From Tribonema minus (taxonomy: Eukaryota > Sar > Xanthophyceae > Tribonematales > Tribonemataceae), in the NCBI GenBank assembly GCA_017506865.1, contig JAFCMP010000522.1:372001-436000 (forward strand): 64,000 bases of DNA, written 5' to 3'. Below the pieces are notes generated by a model. It searched no databases. It was given only the letters and a program-made list of their open reading frames with translations, and was not told the DNA's origin. The stretch's first letter is position 1, and every line of letters begins with the position of its first letter. Below are positions 47,548 through 56,739 of the stretch, piece by piece. A program made the translations under genes and the position numbers.

Positions 47548-50500
47548 TTTTTGTTAATTCTCGCTCAGGGCGCGAAAAAGCCCAGATGATTGGCATCTAG
47601 CGGTAAGGAATCTACATGTCGTATGACAGTCTGAAAGTGTCGCAACGACAACCACTCAAACGCCGCCGCCGCCAAATGGCATCTCGGGGTCCTCCCCTAC
47701 GTCCTCCTCCATGTGCCCCCCCCCCCCTGGATTCTGCCATGTGTGTCATGACACGGCCAGAGTACGCCATGTGGAGCGCTGCCGACAGTGCCGAGCGTAA
47801 GCGCGCCAGGGCGATGCCCTTGAGAGCTTTAGGGCGCGCTCCTCCGGGCACTGACATCCTGCTGGCATACTCCGTCGCCACAGCCTCCAGCAGCTTCCGC
47901 CCCTGCTCCCCGATGCTGCCAAATGACCCTATTGCCAAAGTGGCAAGTTTGTAGCAATTCTGATCATAATGACCAGAATAGTGGGTAGTCTTGGCGGCCT
48001 CTTGGTCGCGGCAGCATCGCTCGGGGTCTGCTGCAGTCTTCGCCGCCCGCGACGCCACCTGTGCCTCGAAGCAGGTAACGTCCACCATGAGCGGTAGGTG
48101 GCGTGTCGGGTCGTCGTAGCCGGTCACCGGGAAGGCGTCGGCAGGCAGCACGATGTCCATCCTGCGACTCCCCGGCGGCCCGGCGGACCCCAGAAACGGC
48201 GTGTAGTCCTCGTCCACCAGTCCCGTTTTGAGGTATTGCCGCAGGATGCGCTGCGTGGCCCTCTTGACGCTATTGTGGACGATGGTGTCGTGCGCCTTGA
48301 CGCGTGGCGCTTGACACAGCCGTGCATGCAGGGTGCCGCCCGGCGACTTCCCGCACAGCTTGCAGCCTGCCGTCTGCTCCTCTACTCCGATGGCGCGTTT
48401 GACGGCCAGCTGCCAGGATAGGCCATCGAACAAGCCGTTGTGGAGTACATGGGCTCGTTGAGGAATGCCATGCCGATCGAGTGCATGTGGCGCTGCGACC
48501 GGAATCGAGCAAGTGCTTGCGTGCGTTGCGTGCCCTGCGGCAGCTGTTGCAGGCCGCCTCCACCTTATCTGCAAGCTCGGTAGCGACGGCATCTGCAAGC
48601 GCACTCTGATTGGGGCGCTTCAGGCTACACTGCAACTGCAGAGCACTGGCGTCAAGTACGCAAGCAGCATCCGCACCAGTGCCACCACCTGCTGTCGGCC
48701 GCAGCGGCGGCTGCTGCGTAGGTGGTTGCTGCTGCAGTGGCGTTAGCGCTGGTGGCAGTATATGTTCCAGCTTGTCACCTGTTGCTGCACGTAGAGATGT
48801 GGCAGCTGTGGCGATCGTCCGCATGAGGGGCAGGCGCGCCACCTCTGCTGCTGCTGCGCCTTGTAGCATTACTGGTGTGGAACGCGCAGCGCCTGCATTG
48901 ACGGCTGCCGCTGCTGCGTGCGCTGGTGCTGCAGCTGTGCCGCCTGCCGTTGCTGCTGCTGCCAGTGGTGTTGCTGCTGCCGCAGGTGTTGGTGCAGCAC
49001 CTGCCGCATTGGCCGCTGCCACCGCCATTGCCGCTGTCGCAGCCGGCACGGTTGCGGCGCCGCCTGCCGACGCTGCTCCTGTTGCAGGTGCTGCAGCAGC
49101 CCTTAGGCTAGTAGGGCCTGTAGCAGCTGTGTTGCCTATGCCCGCAGCCGCTGCTGTTGATGCTGCAGTTAGTGATGCCGCCGAGGCCACTTGAGGTGCA
49201 ACATGTGCTGCCGCTGCTGCAGCAGCCTCTGATGCTGGAGCAGCTGCTGCTGCCGCCGCTGCTGCTGCCGCCGGAGTAGTTGCGCCGTGCGCCGCCGCTG
49301 CTGCTGCTGCCGCTGGTGCCGCCTGTGCTGCCGCCGCGGCCCCTGATCCAGCGGCAGCTGCGTCGTGTGTTGCCGGAATGGCTGCGCCATAAGCGCGGCC
49401 AGCCGCTGATGCAGTTGCCGCTGCCGGAGCGGTCGCGCCTCCACTGGCAACCGCCGCTGCCGCTGTAACAGTTGCCGCTGCTGATGCTGCTGGTGCTGGT
49501 GCTGCTGCCGCTGCTGCCGGTGCCGCTTGTGTTGCCGCATCCTCAGCAGCGTTGTCTGCAGCCGCTTGAGGAGCCGCCTGCTGCAGCACCCCCGCCCATC
49601 CAGAGAGTGCTGGTTGCAGCGCTTGCAACGTGCCCGCCACATACGCAGCATCAGCGATGTCGCAGGCGCTGGTAATGCCAAGGCCGCCATGCCGTGTTGG
49701 GAGTTGCGCTTGCTGTAAGGCTGGGCCGTGCGCTGCCAGATGGAAGTGGGCCCCACTTTGCTCAAACTGGCGCCAGGTCTGGCCTGGTGGCTGCAGGCCC
49801 ATTGAGTGCTCAAGCACCCACTGCGTGACCCGATCCCACTCCTTGGCGGCTGGCGCTGTCTGCGTAGTGGGAATGGTGAGCAGGCAGTACGTCATGCGAG
49901 GCACCTCGCAGTAGCGCAGTAACCTGAACATAGCCCTCGGAGATGTCAGGCGCGCGCATCGCTCTGCAAATCGAGCCCCTGCCCCGCCTGCACCCGCTTC
50001 CCTGCGCAGCCATGCGTCCACAAAGCTGCTGTGGCCCACCGGCACCCCCAGCAACACAGCTCCACGGTTTTGATTTTCATCCGTATCCCCCACTAGCTGA
50101 ACGCCCAGCTGCTGCAGCAGTTGCCGCTCGTGGTCTGTCACCACATGCCCCCTGCCAGGCAGCGCGCGTGACTTGGTGAGGTTTAGCTCCAGCCCCACCT
50201 CCGCAAAGTGTTGTTTGAGCTGCGCCACCGCCTGTATGTCATCCTGAGTCAGCGTGCAAGCGCCTGTTCGGACGTTGGCATCGTCCATGTAGGCGCCCAT
50301 CCGCCTCCGCGCGCGCTGCGCGGCCGCCGCCTCATTGAACCGTTTCAAGCACTGAGCAATGGCGCCGCAGAAGAGCATCGGTGCCGCGGGGTACCCCTGC
50401 TTAAACCCGCGCTGAGACATGATGATGCGCGTGGAGCCGTCGACGTGCTGGAACAGCAGGCGTGGCTGAGTGCGAACGTATGTGCCGATGAAGTAGTTGA

Positions 50501-52324
50501 GGAAGTCCGGCAGCTGTGCTGCTACCCATTCCGCTGCCGCCAGGACGAACATCATGTTGAAGGCATTCTTGAGGTCCAGCATGAACTGCCAGTGACCGAG
50601 CTCATACGCGAGTTTGCCGGCCATGGCCGCTTTCTCCGCTCCTGCTGAGACGGCTACCCCATACTGCCCGTCTGGCTCAAGGAGCTCCGCCAGGAAGTCT
50701 TTGCGGTCTGCCACGCACACCGAAGTGCATAGTCGCTGCAGCACCTCGCCGCAAACGATGGGCCGCTGCTTAGCTGTACCATCTTCCTGTTGTTCTGCAA
50801 GTGGCGTCAGGCGCCCCGCGCCATGCAACTGCCAGAAGGCATCCGGCAGCCGCGCAGCCTCCCGCATAACGGTCTGAAGCCACCGTGTGAGGACAGCAGC
50901 AAACTCATGCCGTCCCCAGCTTGTGCGTAGCGCATCCTGCAGGTGGCTGTAGCGCAGCCCCGATGGGCCTGCTCCACTGTAAGGGCTTGCTCGCTGGATG
51001 AGCTTGGCAACCGTCTCTGGCTCAATTCCCTCCCCCTGTAACAGGCTGAGTTCTGCTGGCATGTCGGCTGCTTTCGCCACAAGCTGATCAACCATGCCGG
51101 ATAGCTCATGGAGTTGTTCCCCTGGCGCAGCGGGGGGGTGTTTGGACTGCATGGCGGCAAAGCAGTCATCATCAGGTATCGCCACCGTTTTGGGCTGAAG
51201 GAAACGCGCTGCCTGCTGTAGCCCCCCCCGTGTGCCCATGCACTGTAGGACGGAGGCGTTGATCGCTGCCTCCGTTTGCTGGCGCGCGCGCCAGCGCCGG
51301 TGCGCACGCGCGTGTGCGAGGAGCGCTGGCACCAACCGGTCAAGCTCACCGCGTGCCAATATTCTGATTCTGTCGGAGCGAGTGATGCCAGGTGCGCCAT
51401 CGGTGGAGGTGATGAGTGATGGCATGAGGTGGTGTAGAATCGTGGATCTTTGCAGTCGCTGCACCCGCCCTGCGGAATCTGGCTCCCGCGCCGCATTGAC
51501 GAACATCGTCATTGTGTGTGCCAACAGATGTGTTGCTGCGTTCTCCAGTGCAGCTCCCACATAGCGACGATTGCGTGGTCTAGCAAGGCTTCTAGTTGAC
51601 GCGAACTGCAGCTTGCACAGCTCATCGAGGCTGATGCTGTCAAGCACTGCTGCAACTGCGGGGGTTGAGATGGTCCACGTGAAAAGCCCACCTGCCCCAC
51701 CTGCTGCGCCTGCAGGGCCTGGCGCTGCCGCTGCTGTCGCCGCACCTGCCGCTCTGGGGCCCCCTCCGCCGCCGCCGCGGCCGCCACGACCACAGCTTCG
51801 TCCGCCGCTGTCGCTGCTGCGACCGCTGCCACGGCCACCGCGGCCGTTTTGAGTTCGCGCGCCACTGCCGCTGTTGCTAGCACCGCCGCTGCGGCTGCTG
51901 GCATCACTGCTGCGGCCGTTGCCAGCGCCGCTGTCCTTAGTACCGGCTGCACTGCCGCCGCCGGCACCGCTGCTGCTGCCGCCTCCGGTTCTGCTGCCGC
52001 TAGTCGCTCTGCTACTGCTGATGTCTGCATCATTGCTGCCGCTGCGAACGCGTCCTCCATTGCCACGTCCGCGCCCTCCACTGCGACCCCGACCCCCTCG
52101 TGTAGCACTGCTGCCCCCGCGTTCCGGCCTCTTTGAGCTGCCAGAGGAGCTGCTGCCACCAGCCTGAGCAGCAGGTGCCTGCTGCGCGTGCGCTGGTCCC
52201 TTTGCGTAGGGGTTGCCGATGGGTGTGCCCGCCGGTTGCTGCTGTGGCAGCGACGTGGTAGTTGTTGCCGTCGATGCATCAGGTGCTAGCGGTGCTGCTG
52301 ATGCTGTTGTTGACAATGTTGCCG
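47548..52324 (-). mobile_element. RLE-type (R2-like clade) non-LTR retrotransposon, nearly full length
   Basis: 4.8 kb on the minus strand. One long frame holds an RGG-rich N-terminus, reverse transcriptase, an unusually long Ala-rich spacer, and then a CCHC plus PD-(D/E)xK-like endonuclease in a shifted frame. The 3' end is a short A/T tail (TTAACAAAAA). TCATGTAC occurs at both borders (47540-47547 and 52325-52332), a likely 8-bp target-site duplication; the start ATG overlaps it, so the copy may be 5' truncated. Two truncated relatives lie within 5 kb. Confidence 0.88.
47612..48604 (-). CDS. Retrotransposon C-terminal CCHC zinc finger and restriction-like endonuclease, frameshifted
   Basis: Overlaps the end of the reverse transcriptase frame; the protein switches frame near 48480-48500. 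Seen: CKLCGKSPGGTLHARLC (CxxC...H....C finger), then HDTIVHNSVKRATQRILRQY, then RRMDIVLPADAF ... LPLMVDVTCFEA and later AAKTTHYSGHYDQNCY. The spaced Asp (MDIVL), Asp (VDVTC) and downstream Lys/Tyr fit the PD-(D/E)xK endonuclease that follows the CCHC finger in R2, R4 and NeSL-like elements (family knowledge). It ends with a basic Gly/Arg tail (GGGAHGGGRRGGPRDAIWRR). The frame break is either a mutation that inactivates this copy or a programmed shift; the first is more likely. Confidence 0.8.
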   Translation of the reverse strand: MRLQMPSLPSLQIRWRRPATAAAGHATHASTCSIPVAAPHALDRHGIPQRAHVLHNGLFDGLSWQLAVKRAIGVEEQTAGCKLCGKSPGGTLHARLCQAPRVKAHDTIVHNSVKRATQRILRQYLKTGLVDEDYTPFLGSAGPPGSRRMDIVLPADAFPVTGYDDPTRHLPLMVDVTCFEAQVASRAAKTAADPERCCRDQEAAKTTHYSGHYDQNCYKLATLAIGSFGSIGEQGRKLLEAVATEYASRMSVPGGARPKALKGIALARLRSALSAALHMAYSGRVMTHMAESRGGGAHGGGRRGGPRDAIWRRRRLSGCRCDTFRLSYDM

Positions 52325-52328
52325 TCAT
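48270..52328 (-). CDS. Retrotransposon polyprotein: reverse transcriptase part
   Basis: 1352-codon open frame. Residues about 1-200 are Gly/Ser/Arg-rich with RGG repeats (RGGRGRSGGRGRGNGG), a likely RNA-binding region. Reverse transcriptase follows: SGAGPSGLRYSHLQDAL, RPIVCGEVLQRL, motif A MLDLKNAFNMM (near residue 584), RGFKQGYPAAPMLFCGAI, and the catalytic YMDD box in RRMGAYMDDANV (near residue 680), then LELNLTKSRAL and a thumb (LEHSMGLQPPGQTW). From about residue 930 to 1220 the protein is almost entirely Ala with Pro, Thr and Gly. The last ~80 codons are out of frame with the conserved C-terminal domain, which continues in the frame of 47612-48604. It synthesises cDNA at a nicked target (established for the class). 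Confidence 0.9.
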   Translation of the reverse strand: MTATLSTTASAAPLAPDASTATTTTSLPQQQPAGTPIGNPYAKGPAHAQQAPAAQAGGSSSSGSSKRPERGGSSATRGGRGRSGGRGRGNGGRVRSGSNDADISSSRATSGSRTGGGSSSGAGGGSAAGTKDSGAGNGRSSDASSRSGGASNSGSGARTQNGRGGRGSGRSSDSGGRSCGRGGRGGGGGGPRAAGAATAAAAPGPAGAAGGAGGLFTWTISTPAVAAVLDSISLDELCKLQFASTRSLARPRNRRYVGAALENAATHLLAHTMTMFVNAAREPDSAGRVQRLQRSTILHHLMPSLITSTDGAPGITRSDRIRILARGELDRLVPALLAHARAHRRWRARQQTEAAINASVLQCMGTRGGLQQAARFLQPKTVAIPDDDCFAAMQSKHPPAAPGEQLHELSGMVDQLVAKAADMPAELSLLQGEGIEPETVAKLIQRASPYSGAGPSGLRYSHLQDALRTSWGRHEFAAVLTRWLQTVMREAARLPDAFWQLHGAGRLTPLAEQQEDGTAKQRPIVCGEVLQRLCTSVCVADRKDFLAELLEPDGQYGVAVSAGAEKAAMAGKLAYELGHWQFMLDLKNAFNMMFVLAAAEWVAAQLPDFLNYFIGTYVRTQPRLLFQHVDGSTRIIMSQRGFKQGYPAAPMLFCGAIAQCLKRFNEAAAAQRARRRMGAYMDDANVRTGACTLTQDDIQAVAQLKQHFAEVGLELNLTKSRALPGRGHVVTDHERQLLQQLGVQLVGDTDENQNRGAVLLGVPVGHSSFVDAWLRREAGAGGAGARFAERCARLTSPRAMFRLLRYCEVPRMTYCLLTIPTTQTAPAAKEWDRVTQWVLEHSMGLQPPGQTWRQFEQSGAHFHLAAHGPALQQAQLPTRHGGLGITSACDIADAAYVAGTLQALQPALSGWAGVLQQAAPQAAADNAAEDAATQAAPAAAAAAPAPAASAAATVTAAAAVASGGATAPAAATASAAGRAYGAAIPATHDAAAAGSGAAAAAQAAPAAAAAAAAHGATTPAAAAAAAAAAAPASEAAAAAAAHVAPQVASAASLTAASTAAAAGIGNTAATGPTSLRAAAAPATGAASAGGAATVPAATAAMAVAAANAAGAAPTPAAAATPLAAAATAGGTAAAPAHAAAAAVNAGAARSTPVMLQGAAAAEVARLPLMRTIATAATSLRAATGDKLEHILPPALTPLQQQPPTQQPPLRPTAGGGTGADAACVLDASALQLQCSLKRPNQSALADAVATELADKVEAACNSCRRARNARKHLLDSGRSATCTRSAWHSSTSPCTPQRLVRWPILAAGRQTRHRSRGADGRLQAVREVAGRHPACTAVSSATRQGARHHRPQ

Positions 52329-52332
52329 GTAC

Positions 52333-52358
52333 CTACACAGAGAATTAATAAAAAGTAC
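52333..52358 (+). mobile_element. Tiny 3'-end fragment of the same LINE in opposite orientation
   Basis: GAGAATTAATAAAAA at 52340-52354 is the extreme 3' end of the LINE family, here on the plus strand. It is flanked by GTACCTACACA (52329-52339) and GTACTTACACA (52355-52365), which differ by one base, as expected for a target duplication. It gives the big element a false terminal inverted repeat with 47544-47562. Confidence 0.55.
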
Positions 52359-52365
52359 TTACACA

Positions 52366-52800
52366 AGTCGTTTGCCAGTCGGTCGGCTACCTCTACACGC
52401 CTTGCCAAATTTTGCAGCACACCCATCATTTGCACAAATTTGAGAGCACAATTAATCATGATGATGGCCGCAATAAGCACTGTATTCGCCGGTTAATGCA
52501 CTGCAGGAATTCCTGGATAAAAAGTTAACCTATCATTCGCACCGGTCATGGAGACAATATTTGACATAATGATTGAGTAGCTCTCATGAGTTGTCGAAAG
52601 CTATGTGTGGCGCACTGACCATGCAGGCATCATGCAGTGGCAGACAAGCACAACATACCGGTCTGCAGTGCTTAAAATCAATCAACATTGCCACTGGCAA
52701 CCAATAACTCCAGTGATAGCACTTTCGAGTGCAGGAACCCTTCAAGCTGCGCAACTACTTGAGCAATTGCGGGGTGACCCAAGGTGAGGTCTGCACAACG
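52366..52800. other. Intergenic stretch
   Basis: AT-richer sequence upstream of the retroelement. I see no gene or repeat. Confidence 0.4.
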
Positions 52801-52839
52801 GGCGCGAAGGTGCGGCAAGTGACAGAGCTTGGATTTCAC

Positions 52840-53460
52840 TCCAGCACCAGCGCCAGCACACACAGGGTCGGTAGCGGCAGTGCGATACCTATATGGGAGT
52901 CTGCAGCAGCAGCATGCTGCAGCAGCACGGATCCACACTGATCCTGCGGTAAGAAACTGTGCGAGCAATCAGCGGGCCTCATATACATATGCAATAGTTG
53001 CAGCACTCAACATCATTTGAACCACATCGTCAGCACACACAGGCTCAGCAGCGACAGCGCCATCACTATGCGGGCTTCTGCAATAACAGCGCGGACACTA
53101 CACCTGCATCAAGTCACTGTGTGAGCACTGAGCAGGCCGCATTTGCATTAGCTGTAGCTTTTACAGTGCCAACACATTAATGCAAGGCCGGCAGCGGCAC
53201 CGCCATCACTACGCGGGTCTCTGCAGCAACAGTGCAGGAACTACGACTGCTTGACGGGCCGAATTTGCAATAGCTGTAGCACTCAAACTTTGTTCACACC
53301 ACAGCGCCATCACAACGCAAGATTGGCAGCGACAGCGCCAGGACTACGCGAGAGAGAACAGCGATAGCGCAGACACTATACCTGCGGTAAGCCGCAGCGC
53401 AAGCACTCAGTGGGCATCATATGCAGTCACTGTGGCTGTAGCACTCAAACTTCATCCGAC
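52840..53460 (+). repeat. Degenerate tandem (satellite-like) repeat, about 125-160 bp units
   Basis: Four related units share 'CAGCGCCATCACTACGCGGG'-type and 'GCAATAGCTGTAGCACTCAA'-type blocks; the latter occurs at about 52991, 53143, 53268 and 53427. Each unit also carries a 'CCTGCGGTAAG...GAGCACTCAG' segment. Copies are clearly related but diverged. Confidence 0.7.
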
Positions 53461-53545
53461 CATCATAACGTTTTACTGGGCCGCCAGCTCTGCGCTGCCA
53501 CTGTGCTGTACATCACTGACAGTGCAGCGGCGCCTCTAAGGGGCC

Positions 53546-53950
53546 ATGGGTTTCTTGGCGCAATTGCCGAGCACTGACCCAGCGGAGACCATGTCGTCGC
53601 CAGACTTCCGCGAGATCGTGACGCTGCGGCGCCACCTGGGCGTAGAGCGCCCCGCCCCCGCTGCGGCGCGGTGCCTCAAGTGCCATCAACCAATGAACTC
53701 AGGCGCACCTGCGCCGCTGCACACAAGGGCTTAACGTCACGCGACACAACTTGCTCGCAGACGCGCTCTTTCAGCTGCTCAAGCAGGTGGCCCACCTCCG
53801 CGGTCTCGACCGAGACACCCTTGCCCCCTTCCGCCGCTACGCGGCGCGCCACGGGCTCACCAAGGTCATGGACATCGTCTTCGGCAGCAACCAGCCTGAG
53901 GTGTGCCTTCCGGTCCCTGGAGTGCAGCCGAGCGCAGAAGCGGTACTAGT
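53546..53950 (+). pseudogene. Decayed coding remnant, possibly a retroelement zinc-finger/endonuclease region
   Basis: Two frames together read DFREIVTLRRHLGVERPAP, then ARCLKCHQPMN, then HNLLADALFQLLKQVAHLRG and RRYAARHGLTKVMDIVFGSN. A CxxC finger followed by 'H N x L x D A L ... L' is the layout seen after the reverse transcriptase in RLE-type elements. The frame breaks between the two parts. The following 54149-54420 also has coding-like pieces (LAQLVAFWRRRTSLALQRAL) in yet another frame. Identification is weak. Confidence 0.3.
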
Positions 53951-54554
53951 AGCGGCAGGCTGGTGCACTAGACTGCGCGACGGCTTTGAAGTAGCTTGTT
54001 GCATAGACGTCACCATACGTGACAGCTCATGCCCCGGGGCCCTCCCGCCTCCGTCAGGCTCAGGGGGGCGCGCGCGATGTGCAGCGCGTGCTTGAATCGG
54101 CTTCGTAGTAAAAGATAGACACATAGTAATTAAGTAGTCTCAGGGGCCTTGGACCCCACTACATACACCCTATTTTCCGCAGCTTTTCACCACTTCGGCG
54201 CTATGTCATGCGACACCCAAGCGCTGCTACACGCACTCGCCGAGCAGACTCTGAGCTTGCAGGGCAGCTACCGTGTGACAATCTTGCGCAGCTCGTTGCC
54301 TTCTGGCGCCGCCGCACCTCCCTCGCGCTACAGCGCGCACTCACACGTGTCGTGATCGAAAACTTCAAGTTGTTGAACTGGAACGCGGTCATTGCCCCTG
54401 ATGGCGACATCAGCGCTTAGCGCCGCAGCGCACTGTTGCAAGTGCCGCGGCCCTCGCCGGCCAGCGCCGAACCGCTGGCCCCTCCGTAGATATAGTTATT
54501 GCAAGCCAGATTTATCGTGTGCTCAGCCCATGCGGTCCAGGACATAATGTACAA

Positions 54555-54780
54555 CTTCAACAAGCAGCAGCAGCACTGGCGGCAGCAGCAGCAGCGGCAG
54601 CAGCAGCAGCGGCAGCAGCAGCAGCGGCAGTCGCATCAGCAGTAGCAGCAGCAGCAGCAGCAGTGGCAGCAGCTGCAGCAGCAGCAGCAGCAGCAGCAGC
54701 TTGAGCAGCAGCAGCAGCAGCAGCAGCGGGCGGCAGCAGGTTGTGCAGCGGGTGTACGTTCATCCGCATGCTGCCTATGC

Positions 54781-54812
<32 letters not shown>
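54555..54812 (+). repeat. CAG-rich tract containing a copied piece of the Tat-SF1-like exon 1
   Basis: 54561-54726 is an interrupted CAG/CGG tract. 54737-54802 matches 38951 onward in exon 1 of the Tat-SF1-like gene almost perfectly (one C/T difference), including the non-repetitive GTGTACGTTCATCCGCA and CTGCCTATGCCCAG. The frame encoding QVVQRVYVHPHAAYAQQQ is preserved. A perfect CAG run follows to 54812. Confidence 0.9.
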
Positions 54813-54814
<2 letters not shown>

Positions 54815-55065
54815 TGTGCGCCCAGGTGGTCAATGCAACGCATTTCGACCTGTACGACAATGATTGGTGGTCAATGCAACGCATTTCGACCTGTACGACA
54901 ATGATTGTCGTACAGGTCGCAATGCGTTGTCGTACAGGTCGAAATGCGTTGCATTGACCACCTGGGCGCACAGCAGCACAGTCGTACAGGTCGAAATGCG
55001 TTGCATTGACCACCAATCATTGTCGTACAGGTCGAAATGCGTTGCATTGACCACCTGGGCGCACA
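54815..55065. repeat. Palindromic cluster of a ~45-bp dispersed unit
   Basis: Six copies of a unit starting TTGTCGTACAGGTCGAAATG and ending ACCACCTGGGCGCACA: minus 54815-54860 and 54866-54901 (short); plus 54905-54927 (short), 54928-54973, 54981-55013 (short) and 55020-55065. Arms 54815-54899 and 54981-55065 are a perfect 85-bp inverted repeat around an 81-bp centre. The cluster interrupts a CAG tract (CAG runs resume at 55065). Single copies stand at 60111 and 60906. Confidence 0.93.
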
Positions 55066-55099
55066 GCAGCAGCAGCAGCAGCAGCAGCACTGGCAGCCG

Positions 55100-56735
55100 C
55101 AAGGCCGCATGCTCCACAGCTGTACGACGCAGCAGCATTCCATTTGTCCAGGCATTCACCAATACGCTTCTTGCTGCGCGATTTACGCAGGTTAGCACAC
55201 AACTTTACGAGCAGAGCACATGCGGCAATCCACCCCCCGGGGCCCCCGTATACTATGCCTTTAAGTTAGTAAGCGGTTACATCTATTCACGAGTTTTGGG
55301 CCACTGTGATGGCCCCGCTCTTAAAAGCAAATTCGTTTCATGGCGATCAGAAGTCGGTTGTTGGTGCTGAGCATCAGAAATAGAGACTGCCATGGCTTCA
55401 GCTGCTCTGAGCAAAAAACTTGAAGCTTGACAATGTGCACACTTGGCCGCCAGGGCAGCCGTCCCCTTCTGGGGTGCCAGGATACCACACTGTCATTCTT
55501 CAGTTGGTTCCGCTTCAAACGGCCAGGTTCGAATCCTGTTCGAGGCAGGTTCTTTCCTTTAAAGCAATTGCCCAGACGGCCACCCATTAGTCACATGATT
55601 CTCTGTGAGAACCCCAGAACATGAAATTTACCTTACCTCAGAGTCTCAAGCTACACCGATCCGATCTGTCACTGGCGAATCCTGGACCAGTGGCGACAAA
55701 GCGGCAGTAACCGCTGCAGGATCCGAAATGGGCCGCGCCGACCTGCTGTGCATCCAGGCGTATCGGCGCCTGTACGACATCAGTTTGCAGCAGGTGGGGT
55801 GTGATATGAGCTGGGTCACTGCGCTATAGGCAGCGTGCAACAGTGTCTTTGTTATTCCTTTCGCAAGTGTGTTGTAATTCGTATAAGTCTTCGCTGCACT
55901 GTCATCTGCATCGTCATGCACGCGCTTAGGCCATCTTGCAGGCTGGAGCAGCGACGGCGCCGCGTACATTGCCTTCTTCTCTTTGTGCCTCCTTGTGACT
56001 TGGCAGCCTGCAGGCAGCCTGCAGGGCGACAGTGGAAAAAGTGCATGTACGTTGAAGTGTTGGTGCCAGTGGAGCCTCGCGTTCTTTGCTGCAGCAGCTG
56101 CTGCGCTCAACATCATGCGGAGCTCCAGCGTATGGCGATCACTGCTCAGGGAGCCTGAGATAGTGGGTCTGCCAAGTTGAACAACGAGCGAAGACACCTG
56201 TACTGCAGCAGTTGTGCTTGCCCAGGCCATGTTAATGTGCAGGCAGGTGGCACAGCCAGTGTATAGTATGCTTTCCGTTCATGCTTAGGTGTACTAATCA
56301 GGATATGCCTGTTCAACGATTGAGGTTCTAGTAGCATCATGGCGCGCCCTTGGCAGAACTTGAAGCATGATGAAGACTGTATCAGACATAATGCTGGGCA
56401 ATCGCATGGCGGTCGATGACCCCAGGGTGTTCCTACATGATCATCGCAGTGCAGGCTTCACACAGTTGTTTACATGCTGCTTCAAGTCTGTCCTAATCAT
56501 GCTGTTGTTTAGCAGCATGTTGTGCTGCATGCAAGTGTTCGGCCCCTTGGGTGGAAACGTGCCTGTAGTCTACGTGTGTGTGTCACAGGTGCTGCGTTGG
56601 CGGACATCTGGACTTGCTGTGATGGAGCGGGCGTGAGGAGTCTACACGCAGTCAAGCTCAAGTCGCTCATCATCATCTACAACTGCTCGATTCGAGGAGG
56701 GAGCTTCGAGTTGATCTGCGAGCTGCGTGCACGGC
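55100..56735. other. Stretch without supported gene
   Basis: ORFs here lack motifs and consistent splice structure. A tRNA-like B box (GGTTCGAATCC at 55527-55537) preceded by CAGTTGGTT suggests at most a tRNA-derived relic. Nothing else is recognised. Confidence 0.35.
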
Positions 56736-56739
56736 GCGG

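Noticed and set aside
48610-49194. Plus-strand Ala/Val-rich ORF over the retroelement
   Set aside because: Shadow of the GCN-repeat-coded Ala spacer of the minus-strand polyprotein.
47544-52358. 19-bp terminal inverted repeats suggesting a DNA transposon or DIRS-like element
   Set aside because: The content is a non-LTR retrotransposon; the right arm is better explained as a separate tiny LINE 3'-end insertion with its own target duplication.
55495-55555. tRNA-like segment with B box GGTTCGAATCC and CAGTTGGTT upstream, and a CTTCAAA loop suggesting anticodon TCA
   Set aside because: A- and B-box-like parts are only about 25 nt apart, no acceptor stem pairs, and the T stem is imperfect. At most a tRNA-derived relic.
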